Part shown: piece by piece, positions 25,284-33,408 of the stretch | Numbering within the stretch: position 1 is the stretch's first letter | Layout: the number at the start of each line of letters is the position of its first letter | Assembly (NCBI RefSeq): GCF_013839445.1 | Contig: NZ_JACDIT010000001.1 | Span: 760,126 to 824,125 of the forward strand | Direction: 5' to 3' | Source: Chthonobacter albigriseus | GTDB taxonomy: Bacteria > Pseudomonadota > Alphaproteobacteria > Rhizobiales > Pleomorphomonadaceae | Length of the DNA stretch: 64,000 nt | Translations under genes and position numbers: made by a program | Notes under the pieces: model-generated | What the model was told of the DNA's origin: nothing | Databases searched by the model: none | What the model saw: only the letters and a program-made list of their open reading frames with translations

Positions 25284-26549
25284 ATGACCCGCGATCCGAC
25301 CACGTTCCATGATCCCGCTCGGGTCTCGCCCAGCCGCCCGCGACGGGGTCGTGCGCCGGTGGACGGGGTGGCCTTGGCGCGCACGGCGATCATCGGGCTG
25401 TTCGTCATCGCGCTCACCGCGGCGGTCTATGTCGCCGCGCCGCTGGTGGTGCCGGTGACGCTCGCCCTGGTGTTCGGGATGGTGCTCGGCCCGGTCTGCG
25501 ACCGGATGATCCGCCGCGGCCTGCCGCCCTTCGCGGCCGCGGCGCTGATCGTCGTCGCGGGGATCGCAGCGGTGCACGGGCTGGTGGCCGCCTTCGCCTA
25601 TCCGACGCTGGAATGGCTGGACCGGGCGCCGGAGATCTGGGACGCCATGCGCGAGAAGCTGGCGCCGGTGCGGCTGATGGTGGAGCAGCTCAACACCCTC
25701 TCCGACACGGTCGAGCAGGCGGCCGGGATGAGCGGCGGCGGGCTGCAGGTCGACATGCGCAAGGGGATGCTCGCCAGCGCGGTGACCATGCTGCCGGAGC
25801 TCGCGGCGCAGCTGGTGCTCTTCATCGGGACGCTGTTCTTCTTCCTGGCGACCCGGCGCGAACTGCGGCGGGCGCTGCTCGGGCTCTGCATCCATCGCCG
25901 GGCGCGGCTGACCGCCGCCCACATCATCTCCGACGCGGAGAGCGCCCTCTCCCGCTACTTCGGCACGATCACCGCCATCAACGTGGTGCTCGGCCTCGCC
26001 ACGGCCGCCCTCGCCTATGCCTACGGGTTGCCGGCGCCGGCCCTCTGGGGCGTGCTCGGCGCGGTGCTCAACTACGCGCCCTATGTCGGGCCCGCGCTCG
26101 TCACGGCGATCCTGTTCGGGGTCGGCATCGTATCCACCGACACGCTCACGCAGGCGATGCTGCCGCCGCTGACCTTCGTCGCGCTGCAGACCGTGGAGGG
26201 GCAGTTCATCACGCCGGCCGTGCTCGGACGGCAGCTGACTCTGAACCCGCTCGTCATCTTCATCGCGATCGCCTTCTGGCTCTGGCTGTGGGGTCCGGTG
26301 GGGGCCTTCGTGGCGGTGCCGCTGGTGCTGATCGGGTCGGTGGCGGTGGACCGACTGGCCGGGCGCAACTCGTTCGAAACGCCGGCCGGACCGGCGCTGC
26401 CGCAGCGCTTCCGGCGAGGGAACCAAGCGCAACCTTCGGCGGTTGTGCATCCAGGAACTCTGCCGTTGGTTTCCCGGGCTTCCGAACGCACAATCAGAAC
26501 ACAAGAGGAGGCGCTGCCCCATGCGAGCAGCCAATATCCTGATCGTTGA
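25284..26549 (+). CDS. AI-2E family (PerM-like) membrane permease
   Basis: 421 residues from the ATG at 25284, with GAGAGG 3 nt upstream. Multiple hydrophobic segments: TAIIGLFVIALTAAVYVAAP, a hairpin around residues 60-110, then the conserved C-terminal membrane block with LWGVLGAVLNYAPYVGPAL and VEGQFITPAVLGRQLTLNPL. The soluble loop at about 110-180 is the family's PEWLDRAPEIW-like region. Substrates are mostly unknown; some members export autoinducer-2 or act as Na+/H+ antiporters. The 3' end overlaps the next gene by 29 bp and contains that gene's promoter. Confidence 0.92.
   Translation: MTRDPTTFHDPARVSPSRPRRGRAPVDGVALARTAIIGLFVIALTAAVYVAAPLVVPVTLALVFGMVLGPVCDRMIRRGLPPFAAAALIVVAGIAAVHGLVAAFAYPTLEWLDRAPEIWDAMREKLAPVRLMVEQLNTLSDTVEQAAGMSGGGLQVDMRKGMLASAVTMLPELAAQLVLFIGTLFFFLATRRELRRALLGLCIHRRARLTAAHIISDAESALSRYFGTITAINVVLGLATAALAYAYGLPAPALWGVLGAVLNYAPYVGPALVTAILFGVGIVSTDTLTQAMLPPLTFVALQTVEGQFITPAVLGRQLTLNPLVIFIAIAFWLWLWGPVGAFVAVPLVLIGSVAVDRLAGRNSFETPAGPALPQRFRRGNQAQPSAVVHPGTLPLVSRASERTIRTQEEALPHASSQYPDR
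26419..26444 (+). promoter_or_regulatory. EcfG-type promoter for the 26521 receiver gene
   Basis: GGAAC (26419-26423), 17-nt spacer, GGTT (26441-26444), 76 nt before the ATG. It lies inside the 3' end of the permease gene. Confidence 0.58.
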
Positions 26550-26898
26550 AGACGACGCCATCTTCGCGCTCGATCTGCAGGACATCGTCTGGGAAGCCGG
26601 CGGCACGCCGATCGGTCCGGCGCGCTGCATGCAAGGCGCGCTGGAGCTATGCCACCGCTATCCCATCGACCTCGCCATCATCGACGTCAACCTTCAGGAT
26701 GGGCCGAGCGGCCTTGCGCTCGCCCGCATGCTGGGCGAACAGCACGGGATCCGCACCGTCATCGTCTCCGGCAACGTGCCGGCGGCGGAAGTGGTGGGTG
26801 ACACCGAGCACGTCTTCGTGCAAAAGCCGGTACCGTCCGAAGTGCTGGCCCGGCTTGTGAAGCCGGTCGTCGACAGCCTCTCCCGGCAGGTCGCCTGA
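26521..26898 (+). CDS. Single-domain response regulator
   Basis: 125 residues. Glu10/Asp11/Asp12, phospho-acceptor Asp55 (AIIDVNL), Ser83 (VSGN) and Lys102 (VQKPV). AGAGGAGG lies 10 nt before the ATG. No output domain. The EcfG-type promoter makes it a candidate feedback element of the GSR, like the single-domain receivers LovR or SdrG, which modulate PhyR phosphorylation in other alphaproteobacteria (inference). It starts inside the 3' end of the permease gene and ends at a terminator. Confidence 0.93.
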   Translation: MRAANILIVEDDAIFALDLQDIVWEAGGTPIGPARCMQGALELCHRYPIDLAIIDVNLQDGPSGLALARMLGEQHGIRTVIVSGNVPAAEVVGDTEHVFVQKPVPSEVLARLVKPVVDSLSRQVA

Positions 26899-26936
26899 CG
26901 TATATCTTCGTCCGGACCTCTCGTCCCTCTCCATCC

Positions 26937-26966
26937 GATCCCGGCCCGAAGCCGGGATCCTTCTTG
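26937..26966 (+). terminator. Intrinsic terminator after the 26521 receiver gene
   Basis: GATCCCGGC (26937-26945) pairs with GCCGGGATC (26951-26959), followed by CTTCTTG. Moderate T-run. Confidence 0.75.
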
Positions 26967-26980
26967 TCGGCAGGGCCCCC

Positions 26981-28039
26981 GTGAAGCTCTTCAACTGCGA
27001 CGGCTGCGGCCAGCTCATCTATTTCGAGAACACCACTTGCCTGTCCTGCGGGCGGGGGCTCGGCTATTCGCCGTCGCGGCGGGATATGCTGGCAGTCGAC
27101 CCGGACGGCGGCGGATTGGTCACGACCGCCGGCCGGTACCCGGTGAAGTTCTGCGAGAACGCCACGTTCGGAGCCTGCAACTGGCTGGTGGCGGATGACG
27201 ACCCCAACCCCTATTGCCGCGCCTGCCGGCACAACCGCACCGTCCCGGATCTCTCCGATCCGCGCAACGTGCAGCTCTGGCGCAAGCTGGAGAACGCCAA
27301 GCATCGGCTGATCGACGAGCTGCTCGCGTTGCGCCTGCCCTTGAAGACCAAGGCGGAGAGCGAGGAGGAGGGTCTGGCATTCGACCTGCTCGACGCCGAG
27401 GCGCGCGATCCCAACGATCCCCCGATCATGACCGGGCACGCCGACGGCGTGATCACGCTCACCCTGCACGAAGCCGACGACGCGGTGCGCGAGAAGATCC
27501 GCGCCGATCTCGGCGAGCCCTATCGCTCACTGCTCGGTCACATGCGACACGAGGTCGGCCACTTCTATTTCGACCGGCTGGTCGCCTCCAATCCGACGGC
27601 GCTGCAGACCTTTCACGTGCTGTTCGGCGACGAGACGCGCGACTATGGCGAGGCGCTCAACCGCCACTACGCCTCAGGACCGCCGCCGGACTGGCAGGAG
27701 CGGCACGTCTCGGCCTACGCCACCGCCCACCCTTGGGAGGACTTCGCCGAAACCTTCGCCCACTACCTCCATATCGTCGACACGCTGGAGACGGCGCACG
27801 CCTTCGGCCTCAGCGTCCGGCCGCGCGTCGGCGGACCGGAGGTGGCGGCCCGGATCGAGGATGATCCGAAGCGCGCGCAGACCATCGAGGCGCTGATCGC
27901 GATGTGGCTGCCGCTGACCTACGCGGTCAACAGCCTCAACCGCAGCATGGGCCAGCCGGATCTCTACCCCTTCGTGCTCGGGCCGGAGGTGATCAACAAG
28001 CTCGGCTTCATCCACGGCCTCGTGCTCGCCTGGCGGTGA
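26981..28039 (+). CDS. Putative zinc-binding metallopeptidase with N-terminal zinc ribbon
   Basis: 352 residues, GTG start at 26981 after a weak AGGG. The N-terminal ribbon has Cys6, Cys9 (CDGC) and Cys20, Cys23 (CLSC), with further CRAC-type cysteines near 75-80. The C-terminal part has a HExxH site at 190-194 (HEVGHFYFD) and a downstream HPWEDFAETFAHYLHI segment that could supply the third ligand (Glu). This arrangement matches the putative zinc-binding metallopeptidase family (formerly DUF2248) common in proteobacteria. Substrate unknown. It stands alone between terminator and convergent kinase operon. Confidence 0.9.
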   Translation: MKLFNCDGCGQLIYFENTTCLSCGRGLGYSPSRRDMLAVDPDGGGLVTTAGRYPVKFCENATFGACNWLVADDDPNPYCRACRHNRTVPDLSDPRNVQLWRKLENAKHRLIDELLALRLPLKTKAESEEEGLAFDLLDAEARDPNDPPIMTGHADGVITLTLHEADDAVREKIRADLGEPYRSLLGHMRHEVGHFYFDRLVASNPTALQTFHVLFGDETRDYGEALNRHYASGPPPDWQERHVSAYATAHPWEDFAETFAHYLHIVDTLETAHAFGLSVRPRVGGPEVAARIEDDPKRAQTIEALIAMWLPLTYAVNSLNRSMGQPDLYPFVLGPEVINKLGFIHGLVLAWR

Positions 28040-28048
28040 GCGCGGGCG

Positions 28049-29092
28049 TCAGGCCGCGAAGCGCATCACGATGCTGGTGCCGCGGCCGGCGGGATCGTGC
28101 TCCAGGGTGGAGCCCAAGGTGTCGAGCATGGCGCGAACCACCCGCATGCCGAGGCCGCTGCCCTTCGGCCCGTCTCCGGCCCGCCCCATCCCGACGCCGT
28201 CGTCGGCCACCGCGAGTTCAAGGCCTCCGGCCGCTTCCTTCAGGGCGACGCGGATCTCCCCCGTCGCGCCGGGATAGGCGTATTTGTAGGCGTTGGTGAC
28301 CAGTTCGGCGACGATCATGCCGATCGAGATGGCGCGGTCGGTGTCCATGTGCACCGGGTCGACGTCGAAGCGCAGGCGGTGGGCCCGCCCGGATGCGGAC
28401 ATGGCCGCGTCCAGCTCGTTGGCGAGGCCGCGCATGTAGGCGTCCATGTCGACGGAGGAGATATCCTCGGAGGTGTAGAGGCGGCGGTGGATCTGAGCGA
28501 TGGCGGCGATGCGCCCCTGCGTCTCGGTCAGCGCGGACCGTGCCGCCGGGTCGCTGACGCCGCGCTGCTGCATGGCGACCAGCGAGGCGACCAGTTGCAG
28601 GCTGTTGGCGACCCGGTGGTTGACTTCGCGCAGCAGCAGTTCGGCCCGCTCCCGGGCGGTCCTCATCTCGGCCTCGGCAGCCTCCTTCAGCTGGCGCAGG
28701 CGGGACGCCTCCAGCGCCTGCTCCACGGAGGTGCGCAGGAGGTCCATGAAGACACCGCCGACATCCTTGATCACGTAGTCCGAGGCCCCCGCCTTCAGCG
28801 CGGCGACCGCGATGCGTCCCTCGTTGGCGCCGGTCACGTAGATCACCGGCGGTGGGGCCTGGAAGGAGGCGCGGATCTCCGCCAACACGTCCAGGCCTTC
28901 GCGGTCGGGCATGAAATGATCCAGCGCCACGGCATCGAAAGGGGTCGTCCTCAGCTGGCGCACGCCCTCGTCGCCGCTCGTCACCGCCGTCACCTGCCAG
29001 CCGTACCGCCCGAGATTGCGTTCTATCAGCCGGCCGAGACCGGGATCGTCGTCGATGTAGAGAAGGCGGATCGGGTCGGTGGCTGCCGTCAC
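28049..29092 (-). CDS. Receiver-HisKA_2 hybrid histidine kinase
   Basis: 347 residues, GTG start overlapping the upstream stop (GTGA). Receiver 1-120: Asp14-Asp16 cluster, phospho-acceptor Asp58 (ALDHFMP), Lys109. A coiled linker (130-152) leads to the HisKA_2 dimerisation box LLLREVNHRVANSLQLV with His159, an N-box at ELVTNAYKYAYPG, G1 ADDGVGM and G2 GSGLGMRV. HisKA_2 kinases, like HWE kinases, often act in the PhyR network. It is the last gene of the second phosphorelay operon. No sensor domain except the receiver. Confidence 0.95.
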   Translation of the reverse strand: MTAATDPIRLLYIDDDPGLGRLIERNLGRYGWQVTAVTSGDEGVRQLRTTPFDAVALDHFMPDREGLDVLAEIRASFQAPPPVIYVTGANEGRIAVAALKAGASDYVIKDVGGVFMDLLRTSVEQALEASRLRQLKEAAEAEMRTARERAELLLREVNHRVANSLQLVASLVAMQQRGVSDPAARSALTETQGRIAAIAQIHRRLYTSEDISSVDMDAYMRGLANELDAAMSASGRAHRLRFDVDPVHMDTDRAISIGMIVAELVTNAYKYAYPGATGEIRVALKEAAGGLELAVADDGVGMGRAGDGPKGSGLGMRVVRAMLDTLGSTLEHDPAGRGTSIVMRFAA

Positions 29093-29520
29093 GGGGCCTC
29101 CGGAATCTGCATAACCGACAGGAACAGGCCGAGCTGGCGGATCGCCTGAGCGAAGGTGTCGTAGACCACCGGCTTGGTGATGTAGACGTTGCAGCCGAGA
29201 TCGTAGCAGCGCTGGATCTCCCGCTGATCGTCGGTGGTGGTCAGCACGACCACGGGGGCCCGCTTCCAGTGTGCATCCGCCTTGATGCGGGCCAGGATGT
29301 CGGTGCCGCTCATGTCGGGCAGGTTGAGGTCGAGAAGCACCAGGATCGGACCCTCGTCCGCGCGCTGCGGGCCGAACAGGTGGTCCACCGCGTCCGTCCC
29401 GCTGGAGAAGTGACGGATCTCGTTGCAGACACCGGCACGGCGGATGTTCTTTTCGATCAGGCGCGCATGTCCCTCGTCATCCTCGATCATCACGATCGTG
29501 ACCGGCAGCTGATTCTTCAT
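29089..29520 (-). CDS. Single-domain response regulator, Rcp1-like
   Basis: 143 residues. Glu13/Asp14/Asp15, phospho-acceptor Asp64 (LLDLNLP), Thr95 and Lys116 (YITKPV). Overlaps both neighbours by 4 bp (ATGA with the kinase upstream, GTGA with the kinase downstream), so the three are translationally coupled. It occupies the same middle position, and has the same type, as the receiver in the phytochrome operon at 1546. Confidence 0.95.
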   Translation of the reverse strand: MKNQLPVTIVMIEDDEGHARLIEKNIRRAGVCNEIRHFSSGTDAVDHLFGPQRADEGPILVLLDLNLPDMSGTDILARIKADAHWKRAPVVVLTTTDDQREIQRCYDLGCNVYITKPVVYDTFAQAIRQLGLFLSVMQIPEAP

Positions 29521-31199
29521 GAATGAACGGACTCGCGGTAGCTCTTGGGCAGATCGATCGTGAAGGTGGAGCCCTCTGCGGGAACCGAGGCCACCTTCAC
29601 GTGGCCTCCGAGCTTGCGGACCAGCGCTCTCACATGCGCAAGCCCAATTCCTTCACCCGGCCGGTCCTGAACGCCCGAGCGGCGGAAAAGTTCAAAAATG
29701 CGTTCGAAATCCTTCGGGTCGATGCCCCGACCATTGTCGCGCACCGTGAAGGCGACGCGACCGTCGAGTTCCTCCCCCGTAATGGAGACCTTCCCCGGTC
29801 GATCATCCCGGAGGTACTTGACTGCATTCTCCAGAAGATTGGCGAAGACCTGCTCCAGCGCGAAGCGGTCGGAAACGATGTCCGGAACGTCGGCGACCTC
29901 CAGCACCGCTCCACGTTCAGCCAACTGGTGCGCCAGGCTGCCGGCGAAGCCCTGAAGGAAGGGGCGCATCTCGATCGGCTCGGCGGTCAGCACGCGATGC
30001 TCGGCCCGCGAAAGGGTGAGGATCGCGTTGATCAGCCGGTCCATCTTTTCGGTCGAGGACCGAATGAAACCGATCGCTTCATCGAAATCGGTCTCCACCA
30101 GCCGGTCCATGCCGGGCGTCGCCAAGGCCGGCGCTTCCTGCTTCACCCGTCTGTAGAACGCCGCCACCTCGTCGCGGGCTGCTTCCAGCTCGCTGGTGAA
30201 GCCCATGATATTGACCAGGGGCGAGCGGAGGTCGTGGCTGACGATGTAGGCGAAGCGCTTGATCTCCTCGTTGGCGTCGCGCAGTTCGGCGGTCCGGGCG
30301 GCGACGCTCGCCTCAAGCGTCCGGTTGCTCTCCTCCAGCGCCATGCGGGCGCGGACGAGTTCGATGGTGCGGCTCTCCACGCGCTGTTCCAGCGTCTCGT
30401 TCAGGCGCTTCAGCGCGGTCTCGGCCGCCTTCAGGTCGGTGATGTCGGTGTGGATCCCGATCCACTCGCCAACCCGCCCGCCCGGCAGTCGTATCGGCGT
30501 CCCACGCACCAGCATGGAAAGGTAGACGCCGTCGTGCCGGCGGAGGCGATGCTCGACCTGATAGAGCGTGTGGTCCTTCAGGGCGCGGGTCCAGGCCTGA
30601 GCGGTCTTCGAGCGGTCGTCGGGGTGGACGGCGGTCAGCCAGCCCCAACCCACGCACTCCTCCTCGGCCTGCCCGGTGTAGGCCATCCAGCGCACCTGGC
30701 CCGGCATCAGACCGCCGGCTACATCGGCCGACCAGACGACCGAAGCGGTCGCGTCCACGAGCGATGAGAACCGCGTCTCGCTGACGTCGAGATCATCCTT
30801 CATCCGCTTGAGGTCGTCGATATCGGTGCAGGTGCCGTACCAACGCTCGATCCGGCCCGCGTCGTCGCGGACGGCCAGGGCCCGCCCGAGGACCCAGCGG
30901 TAGTCGCCGCTGCGGTGGCGCAGGCGGTACTCGATCTCGTAGGGCTCGCCGGTTGCAAGCGACTGACGCCACTTCTGCCATGCCTCGGCCTGGTCGGCGG
31001 GATGGAAGATCCCGTTCCAGCCCTCCCCGTCGGTGGAGCCCGGCGGCACGCCGGTGAACTCGTACCAACGCCGGTTGAAATAGTCGTGGTGTCCGTCCGG
31101 CCGGGTCGACCAGACCATCTGCGGCATGGTGTCGAGGGCCAGGAAAAGCCGGTGGTCGCGGGTGCGGGTCAGGGCTCCCGCCGCATCGGATCTGGCCAA
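29517..31199 (-). CDS. PAS-PAS sensor histidine kinase
   Basis: 560 residues. The start is TTG at 31199; an in-frame TGA stands three codons earlier, with GAGTGAGAA as a weak Shine-Dalgarno. Two PAS/PAC modules (about 15-135 and 140-260; WSTRPDGHHDYFNRRWYEFT; EIEYRLRHRSGDYRW), a coiled coil (about 260-310), then HisKA with RFAYIVSHDLRSPLVN (His322), N-box NLLENAVKYL, G1 RDNGRGIDP and G2 GEGIGLAHV. No transmembrane segment, so a cytoplasmic sensor; its ligand is unknown. The kinase core is of the class found in phytochromes. Confidence 0.94.
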   Translation of the reverse strand: MARSDAAGALTRTRDHRLFLALDTMPQMVWSTRPDGHHDYFNRRWYEFTGVPPGSTDGEGWNGIFHPADQAEAWQKWRQSLATGEPYEIEYRLRHRSGDYRWVLGRALAVRDDAGRIERWYGTCTDIDDLKRMKDDLDVSETRFSSLVDATASVVWSADVAGGLMPGQVRWMAYTGQAEEECVGWGWLTAVHPDDRSKTAQAWTRALKDHTLYQVEHRLRRHDGVYLSMLVRGTPIRLPGGRVGEWIGIHTDITDLKAAETALKRLNETLEQRVESRTIELVRARMALEESNRTLEASVAARTAELRDANEEIKRFAYIVSHDLRSPLVNIMGFTSELEAARDEVAAFYRRVKQEAPALATPGMDRLVETDFDEAIGFIRSSTEKMDRLINAILTLSRAEHRVLTAEPIEMRPFLQGFAGSLAHQLAERGAVLEVADVPDIVSDRFALEQVFANLLENAVKYLRDDRPGKVSITGEELDGRVAFTVRDNGRGIDPKDFERIFELFRRSGVQDRPGEGIGLAHVRALVRKLGGHVKVASVPAEGSTFTIDLPKSYRESVHS

Positions 31200-31632
31200 A
31201 TGCAGTTCTCACTCGTTGTCGTGCAAGGACCGCAGCAGCCCCCGAGGCTTGCTGCGGGAAGACACTGCGCCGACGCCGGAGCTGCGCCCCATCCTTGCGG
31301 CCCTTGCCGCTGCCGCCGGGGTGACTGCCCCTTCGACAATGGTCGTTCACGAGAACGCGGAACCTGCTTTCCGGTTTCAGGTCACGCTTTCCCATTGTGG
31401 CGGAACGGGGCGATTTTTGCCCGGACGCGGTTGGAACAAACCGCGGCGCCCATCGGTTCAACGGGCTGCGAAACGGCCGCCCTGCCCAGGGCCGGCCGGA
31501 TCGCGTCCGGGGAGCGGGGCCGCACCTCCATCTCCGGGATACGCCTTCTCTCCCTTGCCGATCCCCTTCAGGCGCGGCCGGCGATCGGCCGGTCCGCCAG
31601 GAGAAAACGCCGCCCACCGGAGTCGCTCCCCC
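31200..31632. other. 433-bp intergenic region between divergent kinase and treZ
   Basis: Contains the EcfG-type site for treZ at 31433. A second GGAAC at 31402 has a 22-nt gap to the next GGTT and is not a match. I see no supported gene; no promoter for the minus-strand kinase could be recognised. Confidence 0.7.
31433..31458 (+). promoter_or_regulatory. EcfG-type promoter for treZ-treY
   Basis: GGAAC (31433-31437), 17-nt spacer, GGTT (31455-31458), about 174 nt before the treZ ATG. Confidence 0.6.
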
Positions 31633-33408
31633 ATGCAAACGCTTTTCGGGCCGTCGGTTCGCGACGACGGCGTCCTCTTCCGCCTCCATGCTCCCGATGC
31701 CGGAGCTGTGGAGGTGGTCGTCGGCGGCGCGGCGCAGGCGATGGACCGCGACCCGTCCGGCTTCTGGTCGGTCCTGTCGCCGGAAACCGGCCCGGGCGCG
31801 ACCTACCTGTTCCGGGTCGACGGACGCGAGGTGCCGGACCCAGCCTCCCGGCAGCAGGCGGACGGCGTCACCGGGCCGTCCGTAGTCGTCGATCCCGGCC
31901 TGTTCGGCCGCAACCGGCGGCTCGGCCGGCGCTGGACCGACATGGTGATCGCCGAGGTCCATGTGGGCACGGCAACGGAGGCGGGGACGTTCCGCGGCCT
32001 GATCGAGCGCCTGGACCATTTCACCGACGCCGGCTACACGGCGGTCGAACTGCTGCCGATCAACGGTTTCCCCGGCCGCTGGAACTGGGGCTACGACGGC
32101 GTCCTCCTGTTTGCCCCGGCCAACGCCTACGGCACGCCGGAAGACCTCGCCGCGCTGATCGCGGCCGCCCACGAACGCGGCCTCTCCATCTTCCTCGACG
32201 TGGTCTACAACCACTTCGGCCCGGAGGGGAACTTCATCCCGTCCTACGACAAGTCCTTCTTCGACCCTTCGGTGAAGACCCCGTGGGGGGCGGCGATCGA
32301 CTTCACCCGAGACACGGTGCGGCGCTTCTTCGTGGAGAATGCGCTGATGTGGGTCGACGGCTACGGCTTCGACGGACTGCGCTTCGACGCTGTGCACGCC
32401 TACCTCGGCGACGGTCGCGCGTCCTTCCTGAAGGAGCTCTCGTCGTCGCAGAAGGGGCTTCATCCGCAGCCGCACTTGATCCTGGAGAACGACGACAACC
32501 TCGCCGATCTCCTGGAGCGGGACGCCGACGGAGGCCCGCTGCTCTTCGATGCGCAGTGGAATGACGACTACCACCACCCCCTCCACGTCCTCGCCACCGG
32601 CGAGAACGAGGGCTACTACCGTCCCTATGCCCGGGATCCGGCCGCCGATCTGGCGCGGGTGCTGTCGGAGGGCTTCGCCTACCAGGGCGAGCCTTCGGAG
32701 AACCGCGGGGGAGAGCCGCGGGGACAACCGTCCGCCCATCTTCCGCCGGCCGCCTTCATCGCCTTCGCCCAGAACCACGACCAGATCGGCAATCGGGCCC
32801 TCGGCGAGCGGCTTGCCGAGATCGCGCCAATCGAGGCGGTGGCGCTGTTGCGCTTCCTCACGCTCCTGTCGCCACAGATACCGATGCTCTTCATGGGCGA
32901 GGAGTTCGGAACAAAGAAGCGGTTTCCCTTCTTCTGCGATTTCGAGGGTGAACTCGCCGATGCCGTCCGCAAGGGCCGGCGGGAGGAGTTCGCCGGCTTC
33001 TCAGGCTTTGCTGGCGAAGAGATTCCGGACCCTCTCAGCCAGACCACATTCCAGGAGGCCAAGCTGGACTGGAGCGAACTGACCGATCCCGACGCGCAAG
33101 AAGCGCTGGAGGCTACACGCCGCTACGTAGCGGCCCGAAACCGCTACGTAGCCCCGAAAACCGCTACACGGTTCCTGCGGGCGGACCGGTCGATCGACCG
33201 CGGCGTCATTCGCGTCCGTTGGCAGTTCGACGGCGGGTCGCTGACGCTCCTGGCCAACCCTCATCCCTCGGATTCCCACATCGCGGTCCGGGCCGATGAT
33301 CGCATCCCGCTCCATGGCGAGCCTGTCGCGACCACCGGCACGGTGCAGCGGACCGACACCGGTGCCGGGCTCGGACCCTGGTCGGCCGCGCTTTGGGTGG
33401 ACGCATGA
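31633..33408 (+). CDS. treZ: Malto-oligosyltrehalose trehalohydrolase
   Basis: 591 residues from the ATG at 31633 (CGGAG about 11 nt upstream). N-terminal CBM48/E-set domain (about 5-85), then a GH13 barrel: VVYNHFGPEGN, FDGLRFDAVHA (nucleophile Asp252), LILENDDN (Glu285), AQNHDQIGN (Asp383). It releases trehalose from the reducing-end trehalosyl unit made by TreY. The stop overlaps the treY start. Near the C-terminus a 21-bp tandem repeat (33121-33172) encodes RYVA-type units. An EcfG-type promoter is upstream. Confidence 0.97.
   Translation: MQTLFGPSVRDDGVLFRLHAPDAGAVEVVVGGAAQAMDRDPSGFWSVLSPETGPGATYLFRVDGREVPDPASRQQADGVTGPSVVVDPGLFGRNRRLGRRWTDMVIAEVHVGTATEAGTFRGLIERLDHFTDAGYTAVELLPINGFPGRWNWGYDGVLLFAPANAYGTPEDLAALIAAAHERGLSIFLDVVYNHFGPEGNFIPSYDKSFFDPSVKTPWGAAIDFTRDTVRRFFVENALMWVDGYGFDGLRFDAVHAYLGDGRASFLKELSSSQKGLHPQPHLILENDDNLADLLERDADGGPLLFDAQWNDDYHHPLHVLATGENEGYYRPYARDPAADLARVLSEGFAYQGEPSENRGGEPRGQPSAHLPPAAFIAFAQNHDQIGNRALGERLAEIAPIEAVALLRFLTLLSPQIPMLFMGEEFGTKKRFPFFCDFEGELADAVRKGRREEFAGFSGFAGEEIPDPLSQTTFQEAKLDWSELTDPDAQEALEATRRYVAARNRYVAPKTATRFLRADRSIDRGVIRVRWQFDGGSLTLLANPHPSDSHIAVRADDRIPLHGEPVATTGTVQRTDTGAGLGPWSAALWVDA
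33121..33172 (+). repeat. 21-bp tandem repeat inside treZ
   Basis: CGCTACGTAGC occurs at 33121-33131 and 33142-33152, and CGCTACACGG at 33163-33172, each 21 bp apart. In frame it reads RRYVAARNRYVAPKTATRF, so the protein gained about one or two seven-residue units. Confidence 0.8.

Noticed and set aside
26454-26467. Second GGAAC near the 26521 receiver gene
   Set aside because: The nearest GTT is only 5 nt away, so it cannot be a -35/-10 pair.
31402-31432. GGAAC followed by GGTT in front of treZ
   Set aside because: The spacer is 22 nt, outside the 16-17 nt range; the site at 31433-31458 fits instead.
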